Shown: positions 13,644 to 23,111, numbered from the stretch's first letter. The stretch is 25,579 nucleotides of DNA from JBBKWJ01 sp037968895 (GCA_037968895.1 JBBKWJ010000079.1:1-25579); one strand, 5' to 3'. Program-made: numbers and translations. Notes: generated from the letters alone by a model not told the origin.

Positions 13644-16111
13644 TGACTGCCACAGAGCCAACGAAGGCCACAACCGGCGTTCCGTTCACCTTAAATGGGC
13701 AAGCCCTCGAGGCCGAACTGGGCGAGCTTCTGATCGATGCCGCCGAACGCAACGGCGTACATATCCCGCGCTTCTGCTATCACTCGAGAATGACGCCGGT
13801 CGGCATGTGCCGCATGTGTCTTGTCGAGGTCGATTCCGGCCGTGGTCCTGGCCTTCAGCCAAGTTGTATGGTCCCGGTGTCACCAGACATGAAGGTCGAC
13901 ACCGAGTCTGAGGCGACCGTCAAGGCCCAAGATGGTGTCCTTGAGTTGCTGCTCATCAACCACCCGCTTGATTGTCCCGTGTGCGACAAGGGCGGCGAAT
14001 GCCCACTCCAAGACAACGCATACGCCTTCGGTCCAGGCGAGAGCCGCTTCGTTGAAGAGAAGCGTCACTACGAGAAGCCAATTCCGATTAGCGATTTAGT
14101 GAAGCTCGATCGCGAACGCTGCATCTTGTGCGATCGATGCACCCGCTTTGCTGACGAGGTTGCCGGCGACCCTCTCATTCATTTCATGGGACGAGGCGCA
14201 GACACCGAAGTCAACACCTTCCCCGACCACCCGTTCTCGTCGTACTTCGCAGGCAACACCGTGCAGATCTGCCCGGTTGGCGCCCTCACTGCATCTCCAT
14301 ACCGCTTCAAGGCGCGTCCTTGGGACCTTGAGGAGTCAGAGTCAACGTCGGTCGTCGACAGCACTGGCGCCAGGGTTATCAACCAAAGCTCGCGCAACCG
14401 CCTCGTCCGTACGCTCGGCGTCGACTCAGATGCGGTCAACTGGAGTTGGTTGTCCGACAAAGAACGATTTGCATACGAGGTCGCTGATAGCACCGACCGC
14501 GTGCTTGAGCCCCTAATCGCCGACGGCGGACCGCTAAAGCCGGCTCGTTGGGCCACCGCTGCTCGACGGTTCGCACTCGCGTTGGGCGCCGGATCTGGCA
14601 AGGTTGGTGTCATCGGCGGCGCCCGGATGCCGCTTGAAGGTCAGTACGCCTGGGCCAAGCTCTTAAAGGGCGTCGCTGGCGTTGACTCAATTGATGCCCA
14701 ACTCGGTGATGGCCTTCCGGCTGATTTCGTTTTGGGTTCGCCTCGGTCGACCATCAGCGGTGCAGTCGCTCCCGGATCGGTCGTTGTGTTGATTGGCGCC
14801 GACCCGAAGGAAGAACTGCCAACACTGTTCTTGCGCCTTCGTCATGCCGCCACCAACGGCCACATCTCACTTGTAGAACTTTCGGCTAAGGCCACCAGCC
14901 TGTCGCCGTACGCTGCTGCTCGCCTCCACGCTCAGCCAGGGACCGCCGGCCAGGTTGCCGCTGCTCTCGCTGGCGATGAGACCGACCGAGCCGTCGGCGG
15001 CGTGCAGTCAGGCGAATTTGCCAAGGCCCACGAACTACTGCGGAACGGCAAGCCGGTCACCATTATTGTCGGACGGTCGAACCTGGCCGAGCATCAACTC
15101 GTGGTCACCGATGCCGTTGCTCAACTCCGCGGACTTGTTCCTGAAGCCACCGTGCTTCCGGCTTTGCGCCGGGGCAATATCAACGGCGCGCTTGAAATGG
15201 GCCTCACTCCCGGCTTCCTTCCCGGAGGCCAGCCAATCGGCTCTGAGATCCCCGGCTGGACCACGGGCCCAACGGCAACCGGCCTCGACACCGAAGGAAT
15301 CCTTCGGGCCGCCGTCGACGGTGGCATCACCACGCTGGTGCTGCTTGGGGCCGATCCACTGGCTGACTTCCCCGACCGTGACCTTGTGACCAAGGCATTC
15401 GACGCCGTCGACGAGGTCGTCGCTGTCGACTGTTTCCTCACCGACTCGACTCAGCGGGCCTCGGTGGTCTTGCCCGCAGCAATGTTCGGCGAGGTCGACG
15501 GATCATTCCTGAACCTCGAGGGCCGTGTGTCGCCGCTGCGAGCCCAAGTGACCCCTCCAGGCCAAGCGCGGGCCGACTGGATGATCGCAGTCGAAGTGGC
15601 CGAAGCGCTTGGTGTCGAGCTCGGTTTCGACACTGTCGGAGCCGTGCAAGACGAGATTACGGCCAGCGTTGCCAGCTTCAACAAGGTCAACTTTGCCGAG
15701 GTCAACACGGCGCCAGATGGCGTGATGGCAAATCTCACTCGGAGCTGGGCTCCTGAGGCGCCGGCCCCAACCATGGTGCCGCCCGTCGACAACTACGGCC
15801 TGCGGCTGCTAGTCGACCGCAAGCTGTGGGACCAAGGAACTCTGGTTGCGAAGTCATCGTCGGTTGCGCATCTCGCCACAGACGCCTTGCTCCACCTGAA
15901 CCGAACTGAGCTTGAGCGCATCGGGGCCAACCCAGGTGACACGGTTTCTGTCGAGACTGCCCACACAGTGGCCGAAGTTGTCGTTGCCCTTGATGCATCG
16001 CTCCCACGGGGCGTTGGCCGGGTTCCGTTCCGATTGCCTGGGTTCGACCCTGGCACCTTGATCGATGCAGCCGATACGGTGGCCAATATCCGCGTCACGG
16101 CAGGTAAGTAA
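13643..16111 (+). CDS. nuoG: NADH-quinone oxidoreductase subunit G
   Basis: NuoG carries several electron-transfer clusters of the peripheral arm. A 2Fe-2S domain has Cys45, 56, 59 and 75. His107, Cys111, Cys114 and Cys120 form the His-ligated N5-type cluster. Cys160, 163, 166 and 210 form N4. The next segment aligns with the N7 site but reads TSVVDSTGAR, so its Cys are lost and N7 should be absent. The remaining roughly 570 residues are a molybdopterin-oxidoreductase-like domain, which is structural in this family, ending with a short C-terminal beta domain. Length is 822 residues. Confidence 0.96.
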   Translation: MTATEPTKATTGVPFTLNGQALEAELGELLIDAAERNGVHIPRFCYHSRMTPVGMCRMCLVEVDSGRGPGLQPSCMVPVSPDMKVDTESEATVKAQDGVLELLLINHPLDCPVCDKGGECPLQDNAYAFGPGESRFVEEKRHYEKPIPISDLVKLDRERCILCDRCTRFADEVAGDPLIHFMGRGADTEVNTFPDHPFSSYFAGNTVQICPVGALTASPYRFKARPWDLEESESTSVVDSTGARVINQSSRNRLVRTLGVDSDAVNWSWLSDKERFAYEVADSTDRVLEPLIADGGPLKPARWATAARRFALALGAGSGKVGVIGGARMPLEGQYAWAKLLKGVAGVDSIDAQLGDGLPADFVLGSPRSTISGAVAPGSVVVLIGADPKEELPTLFLRLRHAATNGHISLVELSAKATSLSPYAAARLHAQPGTAGQVAAALAGDETDRAVGGVQSGEFAKAHELLRNGKPVTIIVGRSNLAEHQLVVTDAVAQLRGLVPEATVLPALRRGNINGALEMGLTPGFLPGGQPIGSEIPGWTTGPTATGLDTEGILRAAVDGGITTLVLLGADPLADFPDRDLVTKAFDAVDEVVAVDCFLTDSTQRASVVLPAAMFGEVDGSFLNLEGRVSPLRAQVTPPGQARADWMIAVEVAEALGVELGFDTVGAVQDEITASVASFNKVNFAEVNTAPDGVMANLTRSWAPEAPAPTMVPPVDNYGLRLLVDRKLWDQGTLVAKSSSVAHLATDALLHLNRTELERIGANPGDTVSVETAHTVAEVVVALDASLPRGVGRVPFRLPGFDPGTLIDAADTVANIRVTAGK

Positions 16112-17419
16112 ATGCTCTCCACAATCCTTGCTCAGACAGAGCCAACAGTTACCTACCTCAACGATGGCGTAGATTTCGGCGATGTCATTTTGGCGCTGGT
16201 CAAGGTTGTAGTGGCGTTCGCCATCCTCATGGTTTCGGTGATGCTCATGGTGTGGCTTGAACGCAAGGCCATCTCACGGCTCCAGAACCGAATCGGGCCG
16301 AACGTTGCGGGGCCATTTGGTTTGCTGCAGACGCTGGCCGATGGCATCAAGCTGTTCTTCAAGGAAGACATCATTCCCACGAAGGCCGACCGCTACATGT
16401 TTCAGCTGGCTCCGTACCTCTCACTGGTACCGGCCTTTCTGGCCTTCTCGATCATTCCAATCGCTGGCAACTTCAGCGGTGGCCACGATGGATCGTCAAC
16501 AATCGGCGGCCGCACCTTTCTCTGGCAGATATCTGACCCTCCCGTAGGCGTGCTGCTCTTCCTCGCGATGAGCTCAATCGCTGTCTACGGAATCATGCTT
16601 GCAGGCTGGTCATCTGGCTCGAAATATCCGCTGCTCGCATCGGTTCGGGCATCGGCCCAGGCGATTTCTTATGAAGCCGCCCTCGGTCTTTCCATCGCCG
16701 CAGTTCTCTTGGTGAGCCGCTCGCTCAGCACGCATGACATTGTCGTCGGTCAGGCCTCGAGTGTGGTCAACTGGAACCTGGTCAGCACCGGCGTGATCCC
16801 GTTCATCGTCTTCATCATTGCGGGCACGGCAGAGCTCAATCGTCCGCCGTTCGACTTCGTCGAGGCCGAACAAGAACTCGTCGGTGGTTTCCACACCGAA
16901 TACTCCTCAATCCGGTTCGCCTTGTTCTTCCTGGCCGAATACATGAACACCGTGACCATGGGTGCTTTGATCGTCACGTTGTTCTTCGGCGGCCCTGCGC
17001 CGCTCGTCGACGGTTGGGTTATCGGGCCACTCGGTGCGTTCAATGGGTTCCTGTGGTTCTTCGCCAAGACCTTCGTGTTCCTCTTCATGTTTGTATGGAT
17101 CCGAGGCACGCTGCCACGCCTGCGCTACGACCAGCTCATGAACCTCGGCTGGAAGGTCCTTATCCCGATCTCGCTCGCATGGCTGCTGCTTCTCGCCGGA
17201 ATTCGTTCGGCCCAAGCTGGTGTCTACGGCTGGACCGACGACCCGAATGTTGACACCGTCATCTTCATTGTTGTCGGACTCGCTGTCATCAGTGTTGGCT
17301 ACGCCGTCCTTCGTGCGGCCATCACCAACGCTCGTACCGATCGCCTCACAGAGGCGGGCCTCACTTCGGTTCCAATGCAACAAACCCTTACGCCGGTCTC
17401 GCAGGAGGATCACCACTAA
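16112..17419 (+). CDS. nuoH: NADH-quinone oxidoreductase subunit H
   Basis: This membrane subunit joins the peripheral arm to the membrane arm and forms the entrance for quinone. ERKAISRLQNRIGPN from about residue 50 is the family signature. AELNRPPFDFVEAEQELVGG, further on, holds the charged residues that link the quinone site to proton pumping. About eight hydrophobic helices are present. The 435-residue length includes a polar C-terminal tail of about 30 residues ending in SQEDHH. Its ATG directly follows the nuoG stop. Confidence 0.96.
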   Translation: MLSTILAQTEPTVTYLNDGVDFGDVILALVKVVVAFAILMVSVMLMVWLERKAISRLQNRIGPNVAGPFGLLQTLADGIKLFFKEDIIPTKADRYMFQLAPYLSLVPAFLAFSIIPIAGNFSGGHDGSSTIGGRTFLWQISDPPVGVLLFLAMSSIAVYGIMLAGWSSGSKYPLLASVRASAQAISYEAALGLSIAAVLLVSRSLSTHDIVVGQASSVVNWNLVSTGVIPFIVFIIAGTAELNRPPFDFVEAEQELVGGFHTEYSSIRFALFFLAEYMNTVTMGALIVTLFFGGPAPLVDGWVIGPLGAFNGFLWFFAKTFVFLFMFVWIRGTLPRLRYDQLMNLGWKVLIPISLAWLLLLAGIRSAQAGVYGWTDDPNVDTVIFIVVGLAVISVGYAVLRAAITNARTDRLTEAGLTSVPMQQTLTPVSQEDHH

Positions 17420-18102
17420 TGGGCTACCTCGAAGGCTTCGGTGTCACGCTAAGGCAATGGCCTCGCAAGATGGCAACCACGCTTGAGTACAGAGCAGGCA
17501 AGGGCGGTAAAGACGGTCAGCCGTCGGCGAAGGACCAGAAAAGTCCAAAGCCGGAGCGTGCTCATGGCCGCCATGTACTCAATCGATACGAAGACGGCAT
17601 GGAGAAGTGCATCGGCTGCGAGCTGTGTGCTGGCGTGTGTCCCGCAAAGTGCATCTACGTTCGCGGCGCCGACAACCCCGTCGATGCTCCTGTGTCACCG
17701 GGTGAGCGCTTTGGGTTTATCTACGAGATCAACTACTTGCGCTGCATCCACTGCGATCTGTGCGTAGAGGCATGCCCAACCGAAGCCATCACCGAGACGA
17801 AACTGTTCGAGTTCTCGTTCACCAACCGAGCTGACGCTATCTACACAAAAGACGAGCTCTTGGTTGACGATGCAGGCATGCCGCAGCACCTCCCATGGGA
17901 AGACTGGCGTCCGGGTGAAGACAAGGACACTTCAGGATGGATGCGAGCCACAGCCCCAAGTGGCAAGGCGGCCTATGAAGGTGTCGTTGGTTGGTCCGGC
18001 GAGCTTGGATACGGCGTTCGCAGCCCCGAAGCTGGCCAGGCGCACGAAGATCCTGTGATCGAAGAAGGAACTGACCATGACGACCACGGAGGTCACCACT
18101 GA
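17419..18102 (+). CDS. nuoI: NADH-quinone oxidoreductase subunit I (2[4Fe-4S])
   Basis: NuoI carries clusters N6a and N6b between NuoG and NuoB. The ligands are Cys64, 67, 70, 74 and Cys109, 112, 115, 119 in two CxxCxxCxxxCP motifs. An extra Cys78 gives CPAKCI, matching the separate ferredoxin at 3232. Of 227 residues, the final 70 form a polar tail ending in DHDDHGGHH, which is His/Asp-rich and could bind metal or be a by-product of the coupled start of nuoJ. Confidence 0.96.
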   Translation: MGYLEGFGVTLRQWPRKMATTLEYRAGKGGKDGQPSAKDQKSPKPERAHGRHVLNRYEDGMEKCIGCELCAGVCPAKCIYVRGADNPVDAPVSPGERFGFIYEINYLRCIHCDLCVEACPTEAITETKLFEFSFTNRADAIYTKDELLVDDAGMPQHLPWEDWRPGEDKDTSGWMRATAPSGKAAYEGVVGWSGELGYGVRSPEAGQAHEDPVIEEGTDHDDHGGHH

Positions 18103-18686
18103 TGGTCGATGTGATTGTTTTCGCCGTATCGGCCCTCATCATTCTCGCCGGTGCCCTTGGCGTCATTGCCTCTAAGAACACGGTGCACGCCGCGCTCTCG
18201 CTGGTTCTGACCTTTGTTGGTGTCGCAGTCTTGTTCATTCAGCAAGAGGTGCACTTCCTCGCCGTTGTCCAGATCGTCGTCTACGGCGGCGCTGTCGTAG
18301 TGCTGTTCTTGTTTGTCATCATGTTGCTCGGGGTCGATACCGAGGAAGATATGGCGATCGAACCGATCGCAGGTCAGCGCAGCTCGGCGGCATTGACCGC
18401 CGGGGTCATGTTGGCGCTTATTCTTGGCGGATTCTTCCTCTCTGGCGATACCGGCAACGAGGGAAACGGCGTCGCCCTTACGGGTCGTCCGAGCCTCGCA
18501 GCACCGATTGACTCAGGCAAAACCAATGCAGTTCAGTTGGGTGAAGATCTCTTCACCCGAAACGTGCTCGCGTTCGAGGTAACAGGTCTGTTGCTGACGA
18601 TCGCGACAGTAGGTGCCGTTGTAATGATCCGGAATCGTGGTGGCGAAGACCTCGTCGTCGACGAGCCCGGCACGGCAGTGAGATAG
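18102..18686 (+). CDS. nuoJ: NADH-quinone oxidoreductase subunit J
   Basis: This is a membrane subunit next to NuoH, NuoA and NuoK. Five hydrophobic helices are visible in 194 residues. KNTVHAALSL at about residue 25 and VQIVVYGGAVVVLFLFVIML at about 56-75 are the conserved segments, the latter containing the bulge helix of known structures. Its ATG overlaps the nuoI stop, with GGAGG 10 bases upstream. Confidence 0.95.
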   Translation: MVDVIVFAVSALIILAGALGVIASKNTVHAALSLVLTFVGVAVLFIQQEVHFLAVVQIVVYGGAVVVLFLFVIMLLGVDTEEDMAIEPIAGQRSSAALTAGVMLALILGGFFLSGDTGNEGNGVALTGRPSLAAPIDSGKTNAVQLGEDLFTRNVLAFEVTGLLLTIATVGAVVMIRNRGGEDLVVDEPGTAVR

Positions 18687-18700
18687 GGAGCAGGCAGAGC

Positions 18701-19006
18701 GTGGAAGTAACGACTACCTGGTACCTGGTGCTGAGCGCAGTGCTTTTCAGCATCGGATTGTTCGGCCTTTTGACAAGGCGAAATGCACTCGTGATGTTCA
18801 TGTGCGTCGAGCTCATGCTCAACGCAGCCAACATCGCATTCGTCGCGTTCTCGGGGGCACTCAACGACATTGCAGGTCAGACTGCGGTGTTCTTCGTGTT
18901 AGTGGTCGCCGCTGCTGAAGTGGTTGTTGGCCTTTCCATTGTTGTCGCCTTGCTCCGGCGCCGACCATCGGCCACCGCCGATGACTTCGCTGAGCTGAAG
19001 GGGTAG
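18701..19006 (+). CDS. nuoK: NADH-quinone oxidoreductase subunit K
   Basis: This 101-residue subunit has three membrane helices. Glu37 in CVELMLNAAN and Glu73 in AAEVVVG match the two membrane Glu needed for proton movement in E. coli NuoK (Glu36 and Glu72). The start is GTG at 18701, with AGGGAG upstream, 14 bp after nuoJ. Confidence 0.96.
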   Translation: MEVTTTWYLVLSAVLFSIGLFGLLTRRNALVMFMCVELMLNAANIAFVAFSGALNDIAGQTAVFFVLVVAAAEVVVGLSIVVALLRRRPSATADDFAELKG

Positions 19007-19011
19007 CGACA

Positions 19012-21411
19012 ATGCTTGAAGCTGCTTGGCTCATCCCGGCGCTACCGCTAGCCGGATTCGTCCTTCTTGTGTTCTTTGGCCGCCGGATCGGTGAGCCTCT
19101 CGCTGGCTGGATTGCGACGAGCGCAATCGGCGGCTCGTTCCTCGCCACACTTGTTGTCTTCATTGGCCTGGTCAACGAACAGCCAAACGAGCGGTTCTTC
19201 ATCCAGAAGGCGTTCACCTGGGTTGCCGCTGGCACGTTTAGTGTCGATGTCGGTTTCCTCGTCGATCCACTGTCGATCACGATGTGCCTGTTCGTCACCG
19301 GCATCGGCACGCTGATCCACTTGTACTCGATCGGCTACATGCACGGTGACGAGAACTACGCGAGGTTCTTCACCTACCTCAACCTGTTTGCCGCTTCGAT
19401 GCTGCTGCTCGTGCTCGGCGACAACCTCCTCATGACCTTCCTTGGCTGGGAAGGCGTCGGTGCCTGTTCCTACCTGCTGATTTCGTTCTGGTTCACGAAG
19501 CCCGAGAACGCATCGGCCGGCAAGAAAGCATTTGTGACAAACCGGGTAGGCGACTTCGGTTTCATGCTCGCCACTTTCTTGATCTTCAGCACAATCGGAT
19601 CCATCCGCTACGCCGACATCATCACCGCGGCCGAAGGCGGCAACGCTGCGCTTACCACCGGAATCGCAACCGCGGCAGTGGCGTTGTTCATGCTCGCCGC
19701 AGCGGGCAAGTCGGCGCAGATCCCATTGTTCGTGTGGCTGCCTGACGCAATGGCTGGCCCAACGCCAGTCTCCGCACTCATCCACGCCGCAACAATGGTG
19801 ACATCAGGCGTCTACCTTCTGGTCCGGCTCAACCCGCTCCTTGAGGTATCGAGCGACAACATTCGTTTGCTGATCGCTTTCATCGGGGCAATCACTGGGC
19901 TGGTCGCGGCGCTCGCGGCAGTCGTCCAGAACGACATCAAGAAGGTGCTGGCCTACTCGACAGTGTCGCAGCTCGGCTACCTCTTTCTTGCGGTCGGCAT
20001 CGGGGCCTACGTGCCAGCCATGTTCCACATGATCACCCACGCGTTCTTCAAGGCGTTGCTCTTCCTCGGGTCGGGCTCCGTGATCCACGGCATGCACGAC
20101 GAGCAAGACATGCGTCGATATGGCGCGCTCCACCGGTTCATGCCGATTACCGCTGGCACGTTTATCGTCGGCTGGCTGGCGATTGCCGGCGTTCCTCCGT
20201 TCTCCGGTTTCTGGTCGAAGGACGAGATCCTGCTTTATGCGTGGAGCTACGACGGCGGCGCCCCTATTGGCAAGGTCTTGTGGCTCATCGGGCTCGTCAC
20301 CGCAATCCTGACTGCGTTCTACATGACACGCCAGGTCATCCTGACCTTCGGTGGCGATCGCACTCGCTACTTCGATGCGAAGCAAGAAGAGATTGCGACT
20401 GCATTCGAGAATCGAGTTCAGCTCGCCGTTGAGCAGGTGACGGTGGCCAAGGCGGGAGCAGTCACCGCAGCCGAGGCGCTTGAGAAGGCCAAGGCCGACA
20501 TAGCCAAGCGTGAAGGTGCGATTGGCGACGCCGAAACGAAGCTGCACGAGGCTCAGGCCGCAGTTTCCGCAGCGAACGAAGAAGACGATGGCTTTGCCAA
20601 GCTCGTGAAGGCGTTTGAGAAGGCCGAAAAAGCTGGCCCGAAGGCCGAAGACGCGTTGGCCACTGCTCGCCAGAAAGTCAGCGAGGCCACAGAGGCAGTC
20701 GGCGCCGCCGAAGCTGCTCGTGTGAGTGCATCCGAAGCAGTGTTGAGGGCTCGAACTGAGATGGGCCAGGCGCCTGTCGTGCCGAAGCACGTTACTGCAC
20801 TCACACCTGCCCCCGACGTGTCCGGGTTCGAGGCTGAGCTTCCTGACTCCTATCGAGAACGCCAGGAGTATCACCCACACGAATCGCCATGGACGATGAC
20901 CCTTCCACTTGTGGTTCTCGCCGGTCTCGCCTTTGCCGGTGGCGGCCTCAACCTGCCATTCACCCACAACCTTAAGTTCCTCGAGAACTGGCTCACGCCC
21001 TCGCTGTACGGCAATGAGGTCCACGTCGGTACGTCGACCTCGGTGAAGTACATCCTCGCCGTAATCGCCGTGTGCTGCGCCTTGAGCGCTATTGCGTTCG
21101 CAGCGTTTGTCTACCTCAAGGGCCGCCGCGACCCCGCAACACTGGAGAATGAGCGTCTCGCTCTCGCCGTCGATTACGACATAGCTCTCGCCAAGGTGAT
21201 GGGCGGGCCAGGCACTGACCTGTTCAACGGTCTCGCTCGTGTCGACAGCGATGGAGTCGATGGCGGTGTGAACGGCATCGCCAAACTCATTACTCGTGCC
21301 GGTACTGCAGGCCGTGCCGCCCAATCCGGCCTCGTTCGAAGCTACGCCCTCGGCATCTCTGTCGGTGCCGTCGTCCTTGTGGCCTGGTTCCTGGGAAGGT
21401 TGTTCTCGTGA
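19012..21411 (+). CDS. nuoL: NADH-quinone oxidoreductase subunit L with a coiled-coil insertion
   Basis: NuoL is the distal antiporter-like proton pump of complex I. The key charged residues are present: Glu147 in GWEGVGACSYLL, Lys233 in AGKSAQIP and Lys403 in FWSKDEIL. At 799 residues it is far longer than the usual 610-640. The excess lies between the helix ending YMTRQVILTF (about 446) and the next helix from ESPWTM (624). This loop is Ala/Glu/Lys-rich and strongly helical with heptad character at about 456-590. In known structures this loop faces the cytoplasm. After it come about three further helices, including the lateral-helix region. There is no frame break at either edge of the insertion. 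Confidence 0.95.
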   Translation: MLEAAWLIPALPLAGFVLLVFFGRRIGEPLAGWIATSAIGGSFLATLVVFIGLVNEQPNERFFIQKAFTWVAAGTFSVDVGFLVDPLSITMCLFVTGIGTLIHLYSIGYMHGDENYARFFTYLNLFAASMLLLVLGDNLLMTFLGWEGVGACSYLLISFWFTKPENASAGKKAFVTNRVGDFGFMLATFLIFSTIGSIRYADIITAAEGGNAALTTGIATAAVALFMLAAAGKSAQIPLFVWLPDAMAGPTPVSALIHAATMVTSGVYLLVRLNPLLEVSSDNIRLLIAFIGAITGLVAALAAVVQNDIKKVLAYSTVSQLGYLFLAVGIGAYVPAMFHMITHAFFKALLFLGSGSVIHGMHDEQDMRRYGALHRFMPITAGTFIVGWLAIAGVPPFSGFWSKDEILLYAWSYDGGAPIGKVLWLIGLVTAILTAFYMTRQVILTFGGDRTRYFDAKQEEIATAFENRVQLAVEQVTVAKAGAVTAAEALEKAKADIAKREGAIGDAETKLHEAQAAVSAANEEDDGFAKLVKAFEKAEKAGPKAEDALATARQKVSEATEAVGAAEAARVSASEAVLRARTEMGQAPVVPKHVTALTPAPDVSGFEAELPDSYRERQEYHPHESPWTMTLPLVVLAGLAFAGGGLNLPFTHNLKFLENWLTPSLYGNEVHVGTSTSVKYILAVIAVCCALSAIAFAAFVYLKGRRDPATLENERLALAVDYDIALAKVMGGPGTDLFNGLARVDSDGVDGGVNGIAKLITRAGTAGRAAQSGLVRSYALGISVGAVVLVAWFLGRLFS
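20371..20880 (+). other. Coiled-coil insertion within NuoL
   Basis: Residues 454-623 of NuoL form a long polar segment where homologues have roughly 40-50. It reads as two or three helices rich in Ala, Glu and Lys, broken at NEEDDG (about 522-527) and KAGPK (about 541-545), followed by a Pro-containing linker. The charge pattern fits a helical hairpin projecting into the cytoplasm. The length of the family's normal loop is known; the fold is inferred. Confidence 0.8.
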
Positions 21412-23111
21412 CCGCTCTAATCGCCGCATCAGAGGGTGTCGGATTCGCACCTCTGCCATGGCTCGTCGCAATGCCGTTGTTGACAGCGCTCGTCATTGGG
21501 CTGCTGCCAACGAGTCGAAGCGAATACCACCGAATCGTGGCCCTACTTGGTTCGACCATCACCGGCGCCATGTCGATCTTCGTGCTCTACGAGTTCGAGA
21601 AGACTGAGGGGCTCTACCAGTTCGTTTCTGAACGAACGCTGATCCAAGACCTCGGCATCAACTGGGCCTTCGGCATCGATGGCATTTCATTGTTCCTGGT
21701 GATCCTTACTGGGGTGCTGTTCCCGATAGCGATTGCGGCAATTGATCCGCATCACGATTCGAAGCCGTACTTCATCTGGCTCATGCTCCTGATGGCTGGC
21801 TCGATGGGCGCGTTCATGGCCCTCGACCTGATGCTCTTTTTCTTCTTCTTTGAGATCGTCCTCGTGCCGATGTATTTCCTCATCGGTGGATGGGGCCACG
21901 GCAACCGGGTCTATGCCGCCATGAAGTTCTTCCTCTTCACGATGGCCGCATCCGCGCTCATGCTTGTTGGCATTCTGGCTCTCGGCTTCCTTTCGAAAGA
22001 TCTCGCCGGTAGCACTACCCCAATCTTCGACATTCGGACGTTGGGCGAGCTGACCTCCGGCCTCACCGATCTACAGCAGCGACTGATTTTCTTGTCATTC
22101 GCCTTGGCGTTTGCGGTGAAGGTTCCGCTCTTCCCGCTCCACACCTGGTTGCCCGATGCACATACCGAGGCGCCAACTGCCGGTTCGGTGATCTTGGCTG
22201 GTGTCATGTTGAAGCTCGGCACCTACGGCTTCATCCGATTCGGCCTGTTCCTCTTCCCCGCCGTTGCTCACGACCTGCGCTGGATATTCCTCACACTCGG
22301 CGTGGTCGGCATTGTGTACGGCGCTGCCGTGGCCACGATGCAGACCGACCTGAAGCGTCTCGTTGCGTACTCATCGGTGGCTCACATGGGCTTCATCGTG
22401 ATTGGCATCTTCGCCTTCAATAGCCAAGGACTCGTCGGTAGCGTTGTCCAAATGGTCAACCATGGCCTCGCAACGGGCGCCCTGTTCCTCTTGGTTGGTT
22501 GGATCTACGAGCGCCGCCATACCAGGGAAATCTCTGAACTGTCTGGACTCCAAAAGCCAGCGCCGGTGTTGGCTGGCGTCTTCACTCTCGTGATGCTGGC
22601 ATCGATTGGTCTGCCTGGCCTCAATGGTTTCGTCGGCGAGTTCCTAATCTTGCTCGGTGCCTTTAGCAGCGCACGTTGGTGGACCGTGGTTGCCGTAACC
22701 GGTGTGATCCTCGCCGCCCTCTACCTGCTCTGGGCCTATCAGCGTGTCTTTCATGGCGAGGCAACGGGCGACAACGCAACAATGCCAGATCTGACCGTCG
22801 CCGAGCGTCTGTCCATTCTCCCACTGCTGGTTCTGATCGTGTTCCTCGGGGTGTTCCCGAAGCCGATGATCGAACGGATCGAGCCATCAGTCGATGTCTT
22901 GATCAACCGCATCGAGGCCGTCACCTCGATCGACGAGCCCGAGCCGGAGGCTCCCGCTCATCCCGCTGGCGCCGCTGATCTCACATCGGCGGCCGAGCAC
23001 GCAGAAGAAGACGCCGGACACGGCGACGCCGACGATGCTGACCATGCCGACGACGGCGCCGCCGACAATAAAGAAGACGGCGATACCGCCGACCATGAGG
23101 AGGGCCAATGA
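21408..23111 (+). CDS. nuoM: NADH-quinone oxidoreductase subunit M with acidic C-terminal tail
   Basis: NuoM is the middle antiporter-like proton pump. Glu149 in FFFEIVLVPM and Lys238 in FAVKVPLFPLHTWLPDAHTE are the expected key residues. The GTG start overlaps the nuoL stop (GTGA). Residues 1-508 match the family with about 14 helices. The last 59 residues (from DEPEPEAPAH) are an Asp/Glu/Ala/His-rich tail with almost no positive charge. In known complexes the NuoM C-terminus is on the periplasmic side. The tail is probably disordered and its role is unknown. Confidence 0.95.
   Translation: MTALIAASEGVGFAPLPWLVAMPLLTALVIGLLPTSRSEYHRIVALLGSTITGAMSIFVLYEFEKTEGLYQFVSERTLIQDLGINWAFGIDGISLFLVILTGVLFPIAIAAIDPHHDSKPYFIWLMLLMAGSMGAFMALDLMLFFFFFEIVLVPMYFLIGGWGHGNRVYAAMKFFLFTMAASALMLVGILALGFLSKDLAGSTTPIFDIRTLGELTSGLTDLQQRLIFLSFALAFAVKVPLFPLHTWLPDAHTEAPTAGSVILAGVMLKLGTYGFIRFGLFLFPAVAHDLRWIFLTLGVVGIVYGAAVATMQTDLKRLVAYSSVAHMGFIVIGIFAFNSQGLVGSVVQMVNHGLATGALFLLVGWIYERRHTREISELSGLQKPAPVLAGVFTLVMLASIGLPGLNGFVGEFLILLGAFSSARWWTVVAVTGVILAALYLLWAYQRVFHGEATGDNATMPDLTVAERLSILPLLVLIVFLGVFPKPMIERIEPSVDVLINRIEAVTSIDEPEPEAPAHPAGAADLTSAAEHAEEDAGHGDADDADHADDGAADNKEDGDTADHEEGQ

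Noticed and set aside
17404..18102. His-rich ends of NuoH and NuoI as engineered tags
   Set aside because: They are short, encoded by the translation-coupling spacer, and appear at several junctions of a natural operon.
19804..21471. A 555-codon open frame antisense to nuoL
   Set aside because: It lies fully opposite a certain gene, shows no recognisable motif and is rich in His/Arg as expected from reading biased codons backwards.
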